Assembly (NCBI GenBank): GCA_023101725.1
Contig: JALJCO010013744.1
Coordinates: 496,001-560,000 of the forward strand
DNA from: Atherinomorus stipes
Taxonomy: Eukaryota > Chordata > Actinopteri > Atheriniformes > Atherinidae
Direction: 5' to 3'
DNA length: 64,000 nucleotides
Of this stretch, positions 12,401 to 25,459 are shown piece after piece. Made by a program: the position numbers and the translations under genes. Each line of letters opens with the position of its first letter. Position 1 is the stretch's first letter. The notes under the pieces were generated by a model. It ran no database searches. It was not told the origin of the DNA and saw nothing but the letters and a program-made list of their open reading frames with translations.

Positions 12401-13930
12401 ACTGCTCAAGCAGAAAAAGTCTAATTACTGTGAAACAATATCTTATATGTCTACATACACAGAAAAAAAGAACATCGCACATTATCGTACAGCAGAGACG
12501 GCATTTTTCTGAGAGTCTGAAAATGAAAATGGAAATTGCAGTTGCAGTCTCCCACTTTTGGTCAGTGACTGTGATTTAAAAACTCATTATGATTTCCTTG
12601 CTTGGCATTTTAATACACAGTGAGGGTAAATAACAAAATGGTCCGCTACTGTTTGGAAAGCTGGTGGGCAAACTCGTGTTGCTGAATGCTGGACTAGTGC
12701 ACATACAGAGAACAAAGTTTTCAGATAACAAGTGAGCAAAGGAAAGCAAATGGAGAGACTGTTTATTTCCAAATCTGGCAATGTGCTGTAAAAATGACTC
12801 GATGTTGTTCATTTTTTCTTCTTTTTTTTTAATAAATGAGCATGAATTAGCCAAAAACCAGCGAGTCTTATGGACTGGTTCTTTGGCTGGATGAAAGCCA
12901 GCAGCTAAAACATGTCAGTTAGATGTTGTGTGAATAAGCTATTTAATGAAGCCTTTTAATCTTGTGTTTTGGCAAGACACACTGTACTTGGCTCACCTCT
13001 GTTGGTTTATATGAGTGGTCCATCCAACATACCAAAGAGCCTTTGTGTGGTTCGACTCTGTGCTGCTTGCAACATACAGTGCGTTTTTAATACAACAGTA
13101 TTTTATGAGAAACCAGAATTGTAAGGAAGCTTTGCAGTCTTTTGAAAGATGTACTACTACAGTCAAGGTAAAGGATGAAAAACAGAAATGAATAATAAGA
13201 AAATGTTAAATTATTAAGATCAATCCAGAAATGCTTGGGAGGGTTACGGTCAAAACACAAGAAGAAAAGCCCCGGCTTTTTAAAGATTTATTTTCAACAG
13301 TCCTCTTAATGCTAAAACTGAAAATGAAATGAAAGAATATTGCTTAGAATAACAAAGATTAACTGGGGAAAATGGGTATCACTGTTGCTGGAGGGTTTGT
13401 TATAAACAAAAGAGCTGTGAAATGATTGAAACCAGATAAACACAACAACAATGTAGACTGGAAATTTATTGCCCACCACCAAATGATGATAAAATAACAG
13501 TAATCAATCAAACTACATACATGCAGCTTAGTTCTCCAGGGGAAAAAAATCCCTGCCTCCCACAAACAGCTTGTCAGTCACTCCCACAGACTAACAGGAT
13601 TGTCAGCCATGTCAGTCACACCCCCTGAAATAACTCTGTCAGAGGCCAAATATCTGTTTAATTATGGAATTGTTTCAGTGAATTATGTGTATATTATAAA
13701 GACCTGTAAAGTTTGTTTGTTTTGGTTTGTTTTTAATTATATTTTCATGGGAAAATGTCTGAGTTTCCAAGTCTGTTGAGCCACTTTTAATGTTTTTGAA
13801 TAAGCAGAGCGACCATACATGATGCCGCAACGATCCTAAACCCATTTACTCTTATTACTTTTAAATATTATACCCTATTGTTTTGTTTTGTTTTTAATGT
13901 AAGGAAACAAGGAGCTGTGCATTACATGGT
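9497..13930. other. intergenic, no gene recognised
   Basis: About 4.4 kb of AT-rich DNA. It holds a short CA run near 10,480, a poly(A) run near 11,200 and a GA-rich stretch at about 11,905-11,990. ORFs are short, overlap on both strands and show no family resemblance. Parts (11.4-12.3 kb) are less AT-rich and could be conserved non-coding DNA, which needs alignment to tell. Confidence 0.45.
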
Positions 13931-13939
13931 TTTAATGGA

Positions 13940-14226
13940 GTTTGGAGCAGGACCCACTGTCCTGCTTCTCTTGGAGGCCACCCTACTGTCACACACCTGA
14001 ATCAAATGAAGGGCTCGTTAACAGCCCTGAAAAGAACTTGATGAAGAAGTTCACTAATCCTCTTTTAATCCTCATCGTCTTTAGTTTAAGTGTTTTATTG
14101 TTGTATTCTTTTTATATTCTCCTTGATATTTATGTTTTAAAACTGTGCAGCACTTCATGCGACTGTGGTCATTGTAAGTGTGCAATAGAAATAAACTTAA
14201 ACTTGAATTTGAACTTGAACTTGAAC
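13940..14226 (+). repeat. dispersed repeat ending in CTTGAA units
   Basis: The segment opens with a GGACCCACTGTCCTGCTTC block and a CACACCTGAATCAAATGAAG motif that I recognise from common teleost repeats, and a related motif recurs near 53,100. It ends in ATAAACTTAAACTTGAATTT followed by TTGAAC units (14,189-14,226), the usual tail of fish non-LTR elements. Two different repeats may be joined here. Confidence 0.5.
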
Positions 14227-16529
14227 CTATATTTTCACACTTTGTTACAATGTGTATTATCTTATTAATTTTTTTTTATTTTTCCTCATCTAAAGAAACA
14301 AACTCCCCTTAAAACTCGTCTGTTTTCTTAAAATTGTACATTTAAAAGTTTTTCCACAAAATATGGATAAAACCATCAAGCATCTGTAAAATGAGTAAAG
14401 ATATGACCATTTTTTTCTATATTTTTATATATGTGGTACCTAGCTCTCCACCCAGCTGCAGATAATACAGAGATGATTCAGAGTCACGTGCAAGTCGATG
14501 TATTGGAAAGGCAATGTATTCAATTTCTCTCCCTTTCAACAACATTAGAAATGGATTTCTTGCTGGTCACACTGAGCAAGTCCCTGGCTTCAGGTTTAAT
14601 TAGCTCCAGGGTTTAGTAGCCCTCTCCTAGAGAAGCTAGCTTACAGTAAAGCTAGCAGGTAAGAAACAGAAACAGACTTTCATTACCTACGAGTTCCCGC
14701 AGCTTCCAGCTTGGCTTTGCCTCTGTTGTTGTTTCCATTAAGCTTTTTCCAAATTCTTCTTGTCATTTGCACCAGCTTCTCATGTCATTGGCTCCTCACA
14801 ACCCAGCTGAGTGGAGGAGTGGTTTTGCCTGATGGCTATTCTGAAACTAAAGGTATGTCTCATTTGGAGGTCTGCACACTTCAGAGTGCGAGGACTGCTA
14901 TAGCAGCACCACCTCTATACACGCAGATCATGCAGGCTGTGTGGTGCCTCAGATTACCAGGAGGGCCTCCGTGTGACGGTTCGTTGTATGGGGAAAAAAA
15001 AGAAAGCATTGCATGTTGGCACTGATATAGGCGCGTTAGTGGCGTGACCTTACCGTGGCCCCTTAGAAAAAGTACTATTTAAAAGTGAGAGTTAGGTGGA
15101 TTGCGTCTCTCCTCCTGCTGCAAGACAAATGATGTGCCAAAATGTGACTGTCTGCCAGAAACTGATGAAACAGCCGCGGGAGCACACAGTCTCTCAATGC
15201 CCTGTCGCCCAGTTTTCCTCGGTGTCGCCGTCTGCAGCTGCTCTTCTCGACATCAAACCGACATAACTCGCAATTTCACATGACATAGCCATGCTGACAC
15301 GAAACTGTGCTTTTGTGACATGTTTGTGTTTTAACCGATTAATTAGGCTACAAGTGCAGACAACAAGATAAGTTGTAATGATTTTCAGGGATGTTGCTGC
15401 TTCACTATTCTGGCTACATGTTGCCTTGTGAATAATTTTAAAGCGGATTAAGATAAAATAGGCTTCAGAACAGTGGTATCCCTGTAATTGTCAATTAACA
15501 GAAAAAAAAGACTTTTAAATGGCTACAGTTTATTTAGGAAAATCACATAGAGATTTCTGGTAAACTAATCCCTTTCATCCCCTCCCACACCTTTCTAAGG
15601 TGGAATTAACTATTAAAGGTAGATATCGCCCAAACCTATGCACATACAGTCATACGGTGTGACCTGGATGTTATGGCTGGGGGGTAGGGGGGCCTCATGT
15701 GTACCCTTCGCTTGGAGCCTCACTTTGGGTAGGGGCGGTGCTGCTATGTAGTCTGCGCACTCCGAAGCAGCCGTCTGAAGTGGGACAGCCAAGCCAACGA
15801 GAATGTGCCATAGTGCTCCCGTCCCCTTGCCTAGCAACTGCAGCTATCAGGTCACTGCATTGTTTCTGCTTATTCCTTCAGATACGTTGTAAAAACTAAA
15901 TGAAGCGGGGCATTTGATTCCCTTTTCATTTATCTGTCATTACCTGAACATTAACATCCCATTAACCGGTCATTAACACCTGAATAATGTCAAACAAAAG
16001 CATTTTCAGAGGCAAAAACTCTTTTAAAATCTACGAATATATATATAAAAACTCTGCTGTTTTTTTCACAGCCATCTTGTGCGCAATGGATTCTAGGACA
16101 GGCAAGGCTACAAAGTATAGCTACATCGCCAGTAGACCTTCAATTCAGGCCAAATAGACTGCAGGTTTGGTTTCGGAGGGTCCTTCAGAGGCTTTTGAAA
16201 TGGGACACTGCTTGATGCACCACTGTGACGTATGCAACTGACAGATCCCCACTTCAAAGTACGTAGACTTTAAGTGGAAATGACAATTTTGCTCATTAAA
16301 ATATTAAACAAAGACATATTAAAAAGGTTAAAATCCTGAATTAAAAAAGCATTATGTCTATCTCTCTCACACACTTCCTTTTACTTCCTTCTACTTGTGT
16401 GAAATTGAAAAAAAGTACAAAACATCGGTCTGGGGGCAATGCACAAAAACCAGTCCATACATTTCCTTTTCTTCTTTTTTCTCACTTCTAGGCTACAATA
16501 TTGCCAATATCAGGATGTCCCAGAAATGT
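14227..16529. other. intergenic, possible degraded inverted repeat
   Basis: No gene is seen. Segments near 14,850-14,980 and 15,660-15,810 share TAGCAGCACC(A/G)CC and nearby TCTGCACACTTC/TCTGCGCACTCC motifs in opposite orientation. This hints at the ends of an old element of about 1 kb, but the match is patchy. Confidence 0.35.
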
Positions 16530-16850
16530 CTTGAAAGGCCAGTTGATCCAAAATGCTGCAGCAGGAGTTCTAATAGGAACGAGGAAGGGATTTCATATTT
16601 CTCCAATATTAGCTTCTCTTCATTGGCTCCCTATAAAATTTAAAATAGAATTTTAAATCTCTCTCCGAGCATACAAAGCACTCAGTGACCAATCTCCATA
16701 AAAAGCCCATAACATCATATTATAATAGAGCACTCTGCTGTCCTCTCCTCTTCTGTGCAACCAGCCCCCAGTTTGGGTTCAGAAAGACCAACACCCTGTA
16801 AATTGCCCTGAGATTAGTTTTATTGTTATTTGGTGCTCTATGGATAAAAG
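16530..16850 (+). mobile_element. L2-like LINE fragment (3' end of reverse transcriptase ORF)
   Basis: Translating the plus strand gives a degenerate string containing IQNAA, TRKG, HISPILASLHWLPI and YKALSDQS. That is the conserved C-terminal part of the ORF2 protein in fish L2/Maui-type non-LTR retrotransposons. Stop codons interrupt it, and a CAACCAGCCCCCAGTTTGG block follows as in those elements. It is 5' truncated and dead. Confidence 0.8.
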
Positions 16851-18124
16851 TGTGAAATGTCATTTTTAACTATGGTTCTGCAAACAAATATTAGTGGAGG
16901 CTGCTGACAATTGTGTCTGGGGTGTTTGTGTTATTTAATCAGATGCAACTATTTCCCTTTTGATCACTAACCTTGATTTTTTTTTTCTTTTTTTGTGGAA
17001 TATTATTAAAATGCAGAATAGAGTAATTTGCATTTATTTCTGGGGATATTTTGAATTTAGTACTTGAAATACAGGGCTACTAATAACTCCTACCAAGACA
17101 GCACTGTAAGTGAGGCACACTATAAAGCGAAACGCACATTTAATGAGGTGTTTTCTTGTTGACTGTCTTCGCCGACTAGCAAAGCCTTAAGTCAACAGGT
17201 TCAAAGTCAAAACGAGGTTTCTTTTTTCTTTTTTTTCTTACCTGCTGCTCGCAGCAGGATGAACAAGATCAATCTGAAATATGTCAACCTCCCATTTTAC
17301 TTTACCCCAACAAAGGCCAAGCGGTGGAGGGGTGTGTGTGTGGGGGGGTTACAGGAATCATCACTGTTAATTATGAAAGGTTTTGATCAGTGTAAGAGCC
17401 CTGTCAATAGAAATGTGCTATTATCATCTACCCGTAGCCTGTTCCCTGGAATTAATTTATTAGAATCTGTTGTCAAATATCATAATACCCTGTGAATAAC
17501 AACTAAGATGATTTTCACATTGCACGGTTGTCACAGCACATATTGCAGAAAAACAAATTATAAAGGATATTCAGCAGACACTTTGAACCACTGTCACTGT
17601 GCTGCCTGATAATAGCATAGAAATAGCTGCTTGTCAGGCTGTGTGATTGCAGTGGACTATTGGTAAGAACATTTCCAGAGGGCATATTTAAGACATGTCT
17701 CATGTTTCATTTCAACAGTGAATCATAATTTTGTGGTAAGCCGCATCACTGGTTAGATGTAGTTTTCTTCATTTGAGCTGAGGGATGAAAAATGTTCCCA
17801 AAAATGGAAAAGAAAAGAAATTATTCATGGGAAAATGGAAATCAAGCGTTAATGTGATAATATTTCTCTGCCTTTCACAACTAAAAGACATATTGATAAA
17901 TCACCCTCATTCACAAAGCACTTTGAGTCTTGCATTAGGACAGAAAAATAGAGATGGAAGTGATGATTTTCTTTATCTGTGAACCACATTAGAAGGATTT
18001 ATATTTGTCATCTATCAGGGCAACATGATTATGCTTGAAAATTACATTTTGTCTTAAGTGTTATCAGTTTTATCTGCAGTCGTGATGAGAAACAGTTGGA
18101 TTAATGCATTCGGACTGTGGAGAA
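16851..18124. other. intergenic, candidate non-coding conservation
   Basis: No gene is seen. The stretch 17,380-18,070 is complex, AT-rich DNA with homeodomain-like TAAT cores and little repeat character. It includes the 16-mer CCACATTAGAAGGATT (17,984-17,999), which recurs at 37,901. Confidence 0.35.
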
Positions 18125-18400
18125 GTGGCGAGTTAGCCGAGAGGTAAAAAGGCCACACAATTATCAGTGTTGTCAGTTTGATCCCTGCCACCCTGAGCTG
18201 GGTACGCTCCAGCTGCCAGTTCGTTACTGGAGGTTAGCTGGAGTCACATCTGCTGCTACAGTGCACTGACCCTGTCATGTTGACTGAAAGGTCCTTGAGC
18301 AAGGCACCTTGACTAAAGAACCTTCTCAGTGCCCTCTGAAGCACTCTAAGTGTTGCCTGGTAACTATAAGCGAACTGAACCGAAGAGACTTCTGAAAAGG
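18125..18400 (+). mobile_element. tRNA-derived SINE, degenerate
   Basis: A box-A-like AGTTAGCCGAGAGG is followed about 40 bp later by a box-B-like AGTTTGATCCC, the spacing of a tRNA-type internal Pol III promoter. The downstream body contains CCTTGAGCAAGGCACC, a block common in fish SINEs. No terminal duplication was identified. Confidence 0.65.
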
Positions 18401-20755
18401 ATGCCAAGGCTGCAAGCTTGAGCAGTTACTTAGCTACCATTACTCACAAATATAAAGACTTGGAAGCTATTTCTGTGGGGAAAAAAATCAGTATAATTGT
18501 GTTTTTGGACCATTTACACATTTCAACTCTGAAATGTTATTTTTTCGAAAATGAGGTCATTGCAGATATTTGTTTGCGTTTAACCCTTAAAAGTGCATGT
18601 ATTAAAGGCGTTATAGAAGATACAGTATTTGATGAAATTGGGTTCACTACCCAAAGCATTAAATATATAGATATTATCATGCATTGGCTGTGAAAGTAAT
18701 GGGGCTGAAAAAAATCTGCCAATCATCTCTGCATTCTTTACATTTTGCATTTGTCAATTGGCCCATCACTCACTTTTACTACCAATGTTGACGATCAATT
18801 TAATGGGTAATAGGCAAGACTGATCAATGAGAGTGATTGATCGGCGAGAGTAATACTGCGTGCCGGAAGTAGCACACTCTCGTCTGATATTTACAGCAGG
18901 TTGCTAACATCATTCTGGTAGCAGTTAGCAACATTCAGACAACATCTGTTTTACTTGTGACATGATGGAGAATCTGTCTGCTGTCTGTAAACATGGAGTG
19001 GCTCATGCACATTGTTCTGTGGCCGGGGGAGGGAGTTGTGAATCTAGCAGGTTGGTCTTGTGCATGTACATTATTCAAAAACTTGCTAACAGTCTCTGCT
19101 TTCTGAAGTGCCAAAAACATCTTCTATACCGCCTTTAGATTTAGCACCCTAAAGGTTAACCAAAAAGCAAAACTGAATTTATTACAACAGAAATATATTT
19201 ACCTATTCATATGTTTTCCTCCTCGTGTTTCTTTTTTGCTATTTACAGTCGTTTATGCTACTATTTACCTATTCACACTAAGCCAACTCCAACTCAGCTT
19301 GTTTTGGTGCCACTGTGCGTTAAAACATCTTTTTTGGCTTTACTCCAGCCAGAGAGGACCATTATTTCAATTCTTTAAGACAGACAAAAAACTTTCTTGT
19401 CATTTGTTGGTCTTTGGCTGTTCCTGATTGGACACCTTTGCTTTCTGGCTGGTTTGACAGGACGCTTGATCATAATTTCCAGGTCAAATATGAGGTCTTT
19501 TTGTAATGTAGTAGTGATAGTAATCTGTTTTTGATATGAAAATGTGATTAAATAATAATGTTATCAGGGACCACTCCTTGTGGATTCTCTGAATAAACAC
19601 TACATTTTGCAGCTGGTTTGTAAACCTCCTGACCCTGCAGAGTTACACATCACTGTGTCCAAGAAAATTGTTGAATATTTCAGATGAAAGATGAGGAACT
19701 GTCCTTAAATGTTGTGGAAATAGTAATGGGAATGTAGACATAAATCAAAATCCATATATACCTGGGGTTTTTTTTGTTTGTTTTGTTTTTTTAAATGAAA
19801 TGTCTACAATTATTCAACAAAAATAACCAAAATACTTCCATGCAGTGTATTCTGCGTTAGGATGTGCACTTCATGTCTTCTTAAATCTAGTCTTCCGAGG
19901 CTGGCATTTTGCTCTAAACTGTCTCTATAATAATCTGATTTTAACCTTGATTTAATACATCTTGTGTACCCAGTACCCAGAAACAGCAAAACAGCCCACA
20001 ACATAATGAAACTTCCTTCTTTTACTGTCAGTAATGTGTCCTATTTCTTTGCCTGATGCACTACATCCCCAAATAAATCTACTTTGGTTTTTCTCAGTCA
20101 ATATAACATTATCTATGAAAGATCGTGGCTTATCTAAGAAGATTTTGCAAACATTTGTCTTCCTTTTTGGTGGTTTTCTGGTGTCCTCCCTGGGTTTTAT
20201 ACATAGAGCCCTAAAGACTCTGCTTAGTGTGCAGATATTGTGCAGATAGAAACCATCCTGCAGATTTATTTCAGGTTAACCCAAAGCTTCAGAATGCCTT
20301 GAGTTTTGTTTTTTCCCCCTCACTATTCACAGCTGTCTTTGTGGACTTTTCTCACCGAGTTTGAGTGTGACATTCTAGTTAAAACAGGTTGAAACAGGGA
20401 TTTCAAGATCTTTTTATGATTCCTTTGTATAGCCTTTGGAACTGCTATGTTTTCTGATTGCAGAATTTACAATGCTGTAAGACAGCTCTCTTGTTTTCAT
20501 CATATTTCCCTGTTCTCTAAGAGGTTGAGTACAATAATGATATGATCTGCATGGAGACCAAGTTGACTTAATTTTTTTGATTGGCCTTTTTGATCAACCT
20601 TATTTGGCTACAACCTTATTTACAAAAACTAGGTCAACTGGCCGACTGCTAGCATTTGTTTGCTGAGAGGCTATCTGTTTGCAACATCAGCACTTCAGAC
20701 AGTGAACATATCAGTCAAGACAACATTTACAAAATAATAGGGCTGTCAAAAAATT
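18401..20755. other. intergenic, no gene recognised
   Basis: AT-rich sequence with scattered short ORFs on both strands and T-rich runs near 19,770. The GTTAGCAACATTCAG and GCTAAC motifs near 18,900 resemble the edges of dispersed fish repeats, but no ends were defined. Confidence 0.4.
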
Positions 20756-20756
20756 T

Positions 20757-21324
20757 ATCCTAATCGGGCCGTGATCTCCAACTCTCTGCAGCCGAGTGTG
20801 AAGCAGCCGGGATGAGAATCAGCACCTCCAAATCCGAGACCATGGTCCTCACCAGGAAAAGGGTGGAGTGTCCTCTCCGGGTCGGGAGCGAGGTCCTGCC
20901 CCAGGTGGAGGAGTTCAAGTATCTCGGGGTCTTGTTCACGAGTGAGGGAAGAATGGAGCGGGAGATGGACAGACGGATCGGTGCGGCGTCTGCAGTGATG
21001 AGGACTCTGCATCGGTCCGTTGTGGTGAAGAAGGAGCTGAGCCAGAAGGTGAAGCTCTCGATTTACCAGTCGATCTACGTTCCTACCCTCACCTATGGCC
21101 ATGAGCTGTGGGTCATGACCAAAAGAACGAGATCAGAGGCACAAGCGGCTAAAATGAGTTTCCTCCGCAGGGTGACCAGGCTCTCCCTTAGAGATAGGGT
21201 GAGGAGCTCGGTCATCCGGGAGGGACTCAAAGTAGGGCCACTGCTCCACCATATAGAGAGGAGCCAGATGAGGTGGCTCGGGCTTCTGGTCAGGATGCCT
21301 CCTGAACACCTCCCTGGTGAGTAA
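20757..21324 (+). mobile_element. non-LTR retrotransposon fragment (RT C-terminal region)
   Basis: An open frame (20,812-21,324) encodes 170 residues of the segment that follows the reverse transcriptase core in a very abundant fish LINE. Recognisable blocks are EEFKYLGVLF, EMDRRIGAA, IYVPTLTYGHELWV, MSFLRRV and SQMRWLG. It starts within the ORF and stops before the usual C-terminus, so it is truncated at both ends. GC content is much higher than in the neighbours. The clade (Rex/L2/RTE type) was not settled. Confidence 0.85.
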
Positions 21325-24300
21325 CGCTTGTTAGTTGAGTCATGGCAGCTGGAATTTGGCCTAGCACCGACTATTTCTGTAAGTTGAACTGGACATTTCC
21401 TTCTCTGCGTGTTATCTGTATGTGTCTTACAATGGTCTTCTTTTTGTCTTTTCGCGTTTTGGAGAGGGTGAATCCTTAAACTCAGCCTGGACCCAACGCT
21501 CAAAATCTCCACACTCGCCAAAGACGTTCAAATTAATGGGGAAGTCATCCATTTTTGGTCACGAGGTGTCGCTAAGTGCTCGCTTGCTGTAGTGACCGGA
21601 CTACTTGCAATGCGGAGGAATATTAGGATCACCGCAAGACCGCAGGTTAAAAAAAGAAAAAAAAATCTGTTGCCATTGATGACCGCTTGCCATTGACAGC
21701 AGTCATTATATTGTTACAGCGGTCATTATCCTAAAATAATGACCGCTGGAACGTTGGAAAAACCCATTCAACTCAATGGAGCATTCTACAGCATTCTAAA
21801 GAGCCGTATAATAAACACAATTAATTCCAACAAAATTTCCCATTTTTTGAATCCATTTTCCAGCTGGTTTTTGGAGTAAATTCACTTTGTCAGTTAAAGA
21901 AAAGGACCAAAATTTTGAGGTTTAAATATATTCTTTTTTATAATGGGATCAGGACAAACTTGACACTTTACCTTCCACATGCAATTGCTCTCATGACCAC
22001 TAGAGGTCGCAACCATTTAAACATAACTAGTCCATATCTGCCTCCATAAACACGGGACATGCAAGTGTGCTCTGGGGATGAGGGCTACCATTGTTTTGTT
22101 GTTCAACTTCAGCAATTTGCATTCAATTTTTATAAGATGTCTTTAAATCTGTTCAATGTGTAATAATTCTGATGAGAACCTGGATATTTTTGAAACTGAT
22201 TTATATAGCTTATTTTTGTATGACAGCAGTGTAATGGGTTTAAACAATGCCCTAGGAAAATATTGCCTGTAGCATCACCTTTGCCTCTTTTTAGGCAGAC
22301 ATTTCATAATGTGTCATGGGAAAGGTAACTTTACCTTCACACACATGATTTCTAATCAAATGTGCCAACCAGTGATTTACATTATAGACCAGCACTGTAT
22401 TTGTGTTATTACTTTGTGTGTGTAGGGTTAGGATTTTCTCATTGCCTTCCTGCTTTAAATAGTTTATAGAAGCCTGCAACCATAAAAAGCATTAAAATTC
22501 TGACTTGAGCTTCTGCAGCCTAGTGAAGCAGCAAAGAGCCATGCTATGATTGTACAAAACCTACTCATAACTTTACTAATAAGTGTTCTCTCTGCCTGTG
22601 CACACCCATAAACACAGAAACACACAGCAGAGCTTTATTTTTGCTTATCCTCTCTGCACTGAGGATCTCTCACACACCTGAATGCGCCGTCTCATCCCAA
22701 ATGAGTGAGCGACAACATCTGGAGTCTTATGGAAAGGAAAGCTCTGAGGACAAAGGAAGGCAGAATGAACCCTACTCCACACACACACAAATGCACACAT
22801 ACTTGAGCGAACATGCCCGAGGTCATTAAAAGGTAAAGCCTTCTCAGTCTGAAATAATGCACTGTTCACATCACAACACATCACAGTCACAGCATGACGG
22901 GAGTTTTCCTCTGCTCACATAATAGACTGAAGATCTCACTCATAGGAAAAGTAAAATCCTTTCAGACAGACAAGATATTACACTGCATGAATACTCAGAC
23001 AGTATTATGCAAAGGCAGAGGGTCAGAATGACACTGCTTTCATTCTGAACAAACTGTGGCGAAAACAGAAATGTTTATGGTTTAAAGCACGGGGAAAAAG
23101 CAAGTGTGAATGCTCTGTCTTTCAAGCACACTATAATTGGAAGTCTAAACTGTTCAAATGAAAAGAACTTTAAAATGTTATATGTTCAAAGTGCTTCTAA
23201 GTAGTGATACAGAACATGTTACATGAGGAAAAAAAAGCAGTGCTGCACTGCTCTGATCCAACAGGTGCTCAGGTCCAGAAAATCTTACTCCCCTTTTTAC
23301 TTAATCATATAACATGTATCCAATTTCTTTTTTTTTTTCACCCTTTCATCTAAAGTGAGACTTCTTGGACCTTTTTTCCTGAACATCCAGACAGAAAAGG
23401 TAAAAATAATCGTTTATACCACTCTATTTATGCACCACTTACATAATGGTTGAAATGTACTTCATTGCATACATCAGTCAGTGAATGCATCACTCTTCTC
23501 GTGGCAAGAGATTCAGAGATGGAGCCCATTCTGTTCAGGGCAAAAATAAACCTACACAATCTCGGCACATAAGGTTAATAGCTCAGCAGCCTGTTATTTG
23601 CGACACTGTTATCAGAGTATGATTGTTTCCTCGGCTTTGGTGGTCTTCTAACGTGCTTTGAATGAGAAAGTAGCATTCAGTGAGTCACAGCCGAGATGAC
23701 AGCCGCGATCTTCTTCATCTGCAAAGAGCTTCACTGCTAAAAGCTACTAATTTAATGTCATTCAGTGTCGTCAGTTCACTTTGAAAGCTTGTTGATTGAG
23801 ATTTCCTCGTACATGCTCTGAAGACCTCTACCTGACTGCATTTCACCTATGAGTAAAATGTGTCTAAGGTGAACTGAATTTGCCAATCTTGATGCCATGT
23901 CAGAACACCTGAGCACATACACGTGAGAAAATCAAAGGAAAAGAAAACTTCAACGTCTTTTCTCCTCAAAGTATTCTGTAATCATTGTCAACTGTATGTG
24001 GAAGTCTGTGTCTGACTCACTTCCTCATAATGGCTGACAGGTGTCTGTATGTAGCTGGTTTGGTGGGATGAGGGGTTAAGCATTAATTATTTACGTAATT
24101 AGGTTTCTCATTGAGATATCTAAAATAAGAGATTTCTGTTCTCAACAAGCATTAAAAATGTGAAACAGAACAAAGGTAGTTCATTAAGGCTACATAATGG
24201 TCCAGCTGAAGTACCAGTAGTAGGTGGTAACAGTGGGGGTAACACAGCATGAGCGGTTTTGAGCCTTCAGTGAACAATTTTCCTCTATTTCCCATTCTAC

Positions 24301-24894
24301 TAAAAATAATGTTCTCTGCTTGATTGGAGCATAAACTTGAAGAATATGGGAGGACCATATGACTGTGACTATGGATGGAGGCTAGGTTACAGTCTATAAA
24401 CCAACCTATTAGCAAAGTGTGAATGCAGCGTTAATACAGAGATCAAAGCATGATTATTGTTTTGCTTTGCATGAAGACAGGAAATATAGCACAAACTAGT
24501 CTGTAAAATTCATTCATTCGTTCATTCAAGGAGACTTTTGTATTGTATGTAACTCTGTTGAACCATCACCTGTGATTTCTACATTTTGTGAATGAAGGAA
24601 GCAGTTAGAAAAGTCAAGATAGTTGGTTTGCTTAATGGCTGTGATCTTGAATTTCATTCAGATCAGCAAGTCAGTTCCCATCTTCTATGTCTCTATGATA
24701 GGAAGAGGGATCCTAAGCTCTTATCAAACTCTTTACAAAGAATTAGGCATTTAAGATTATGGTTAAACTGTTCTTAACAATCACAGTCATGCGAAAAAAA
24801 AAAAAAAAAAAAATGAAAAAGTATACCCGCAATCAGTTCCCAAGTTTTACTTAATACATTTTTTTTTTTTTTAATTATGCTGTCTTAAATTGAG
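21325..24894. other. intergenic with a perfect hairpin and repeat edges
   Basis: No gene is seen. The stretch includes the hairpin at 21,717-21,748 (separate entry), a CACACACACA-rich patch near 22,770 and a 20-bp poly(A) tract near 24,795. The 23.5-23.9 kb part looks single-copy. Confidence 0.4.
21717..21748. repeat. perfect 13-bp hairpin
   Basis: CAGCGGTCATTAT (21,717-21,729) and ATAATGACCGCTG (21,736-21,748) are exact reverse complements around a 6-base loop. Half-copies (GATGACCGCTT, CAGCAGTCATTAT) lie just upstream at 21,678-21,710. It is probably part of a foldback repeat, as AAAAACCCATTC-type flanks are repeat-like. Confidence 0.7.
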
Positions 24895-24944
24895 AGAAAT
24901 ACAGCTTCAGATGGGTGCACAGACAGCGGTGTGATGGTAACTAC

Positions 24945-25226
24945 CGCTTACTCACAGGAATAAAGGTCCTGATTAGAACTGGGCCTCTGTGTTCTCCATG
25001 TGTTTCTTGGGTCCTCTCCAGGTCTTGCTTCCTCCCATAGTCCAAAGATATGCATGTTAGATTAATTGATCACTCTAAACTCTTCCTAGGAGTGCGTGTG
25101 TGCTGGAGTGCAATAGGTGATCTGTCCAGGGCATACCTTACCTCTCACCTGCTCCAGCCCCCCAAACACACCTCCTGCGACACTGAATTGTTGTAGGTGG
25201 TTACAGAAAATGGATGGATAGACAGC
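24945..25226 (+). mobile_element. high-copy fish retroposon ending in ATGGATGGA tail
   Basis: The order of blocks is CTGTGTTCTCCATGTG, TGGGTCCTCTCCAGG, CTTCCTCCCATAGTCCAAAG, ATGCATGTTAGATTAATTG, CTGTCCAGGG and then ACAGAAAATGGATGGATAG. I recognise this series as the 3' part of a retroposon found throughout teleost genomes. It has no coding capacity. Confidence 0.7.
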
Positions 25227-25459
25227 TTCAGATGAACAATGATACATTATGTTTTGCACTGTTCTTTTAAAAAAAAAAACAACAACGTTGAGCCAAAATG
25301 GCTAAATCTTTGTCCAGCAAGCATTGTTCCAGAAGTCTTTTAGTTTGTTCAACTGTGCATGTCTAAACTGTGCAGCCATCTGCCAATTTCTTTTGAGAAC
25401 TTTCCAAATAAGCCAAACTGTTCAGTCTTTCTCTGATTATACTGCTGTAAAATTCATTC

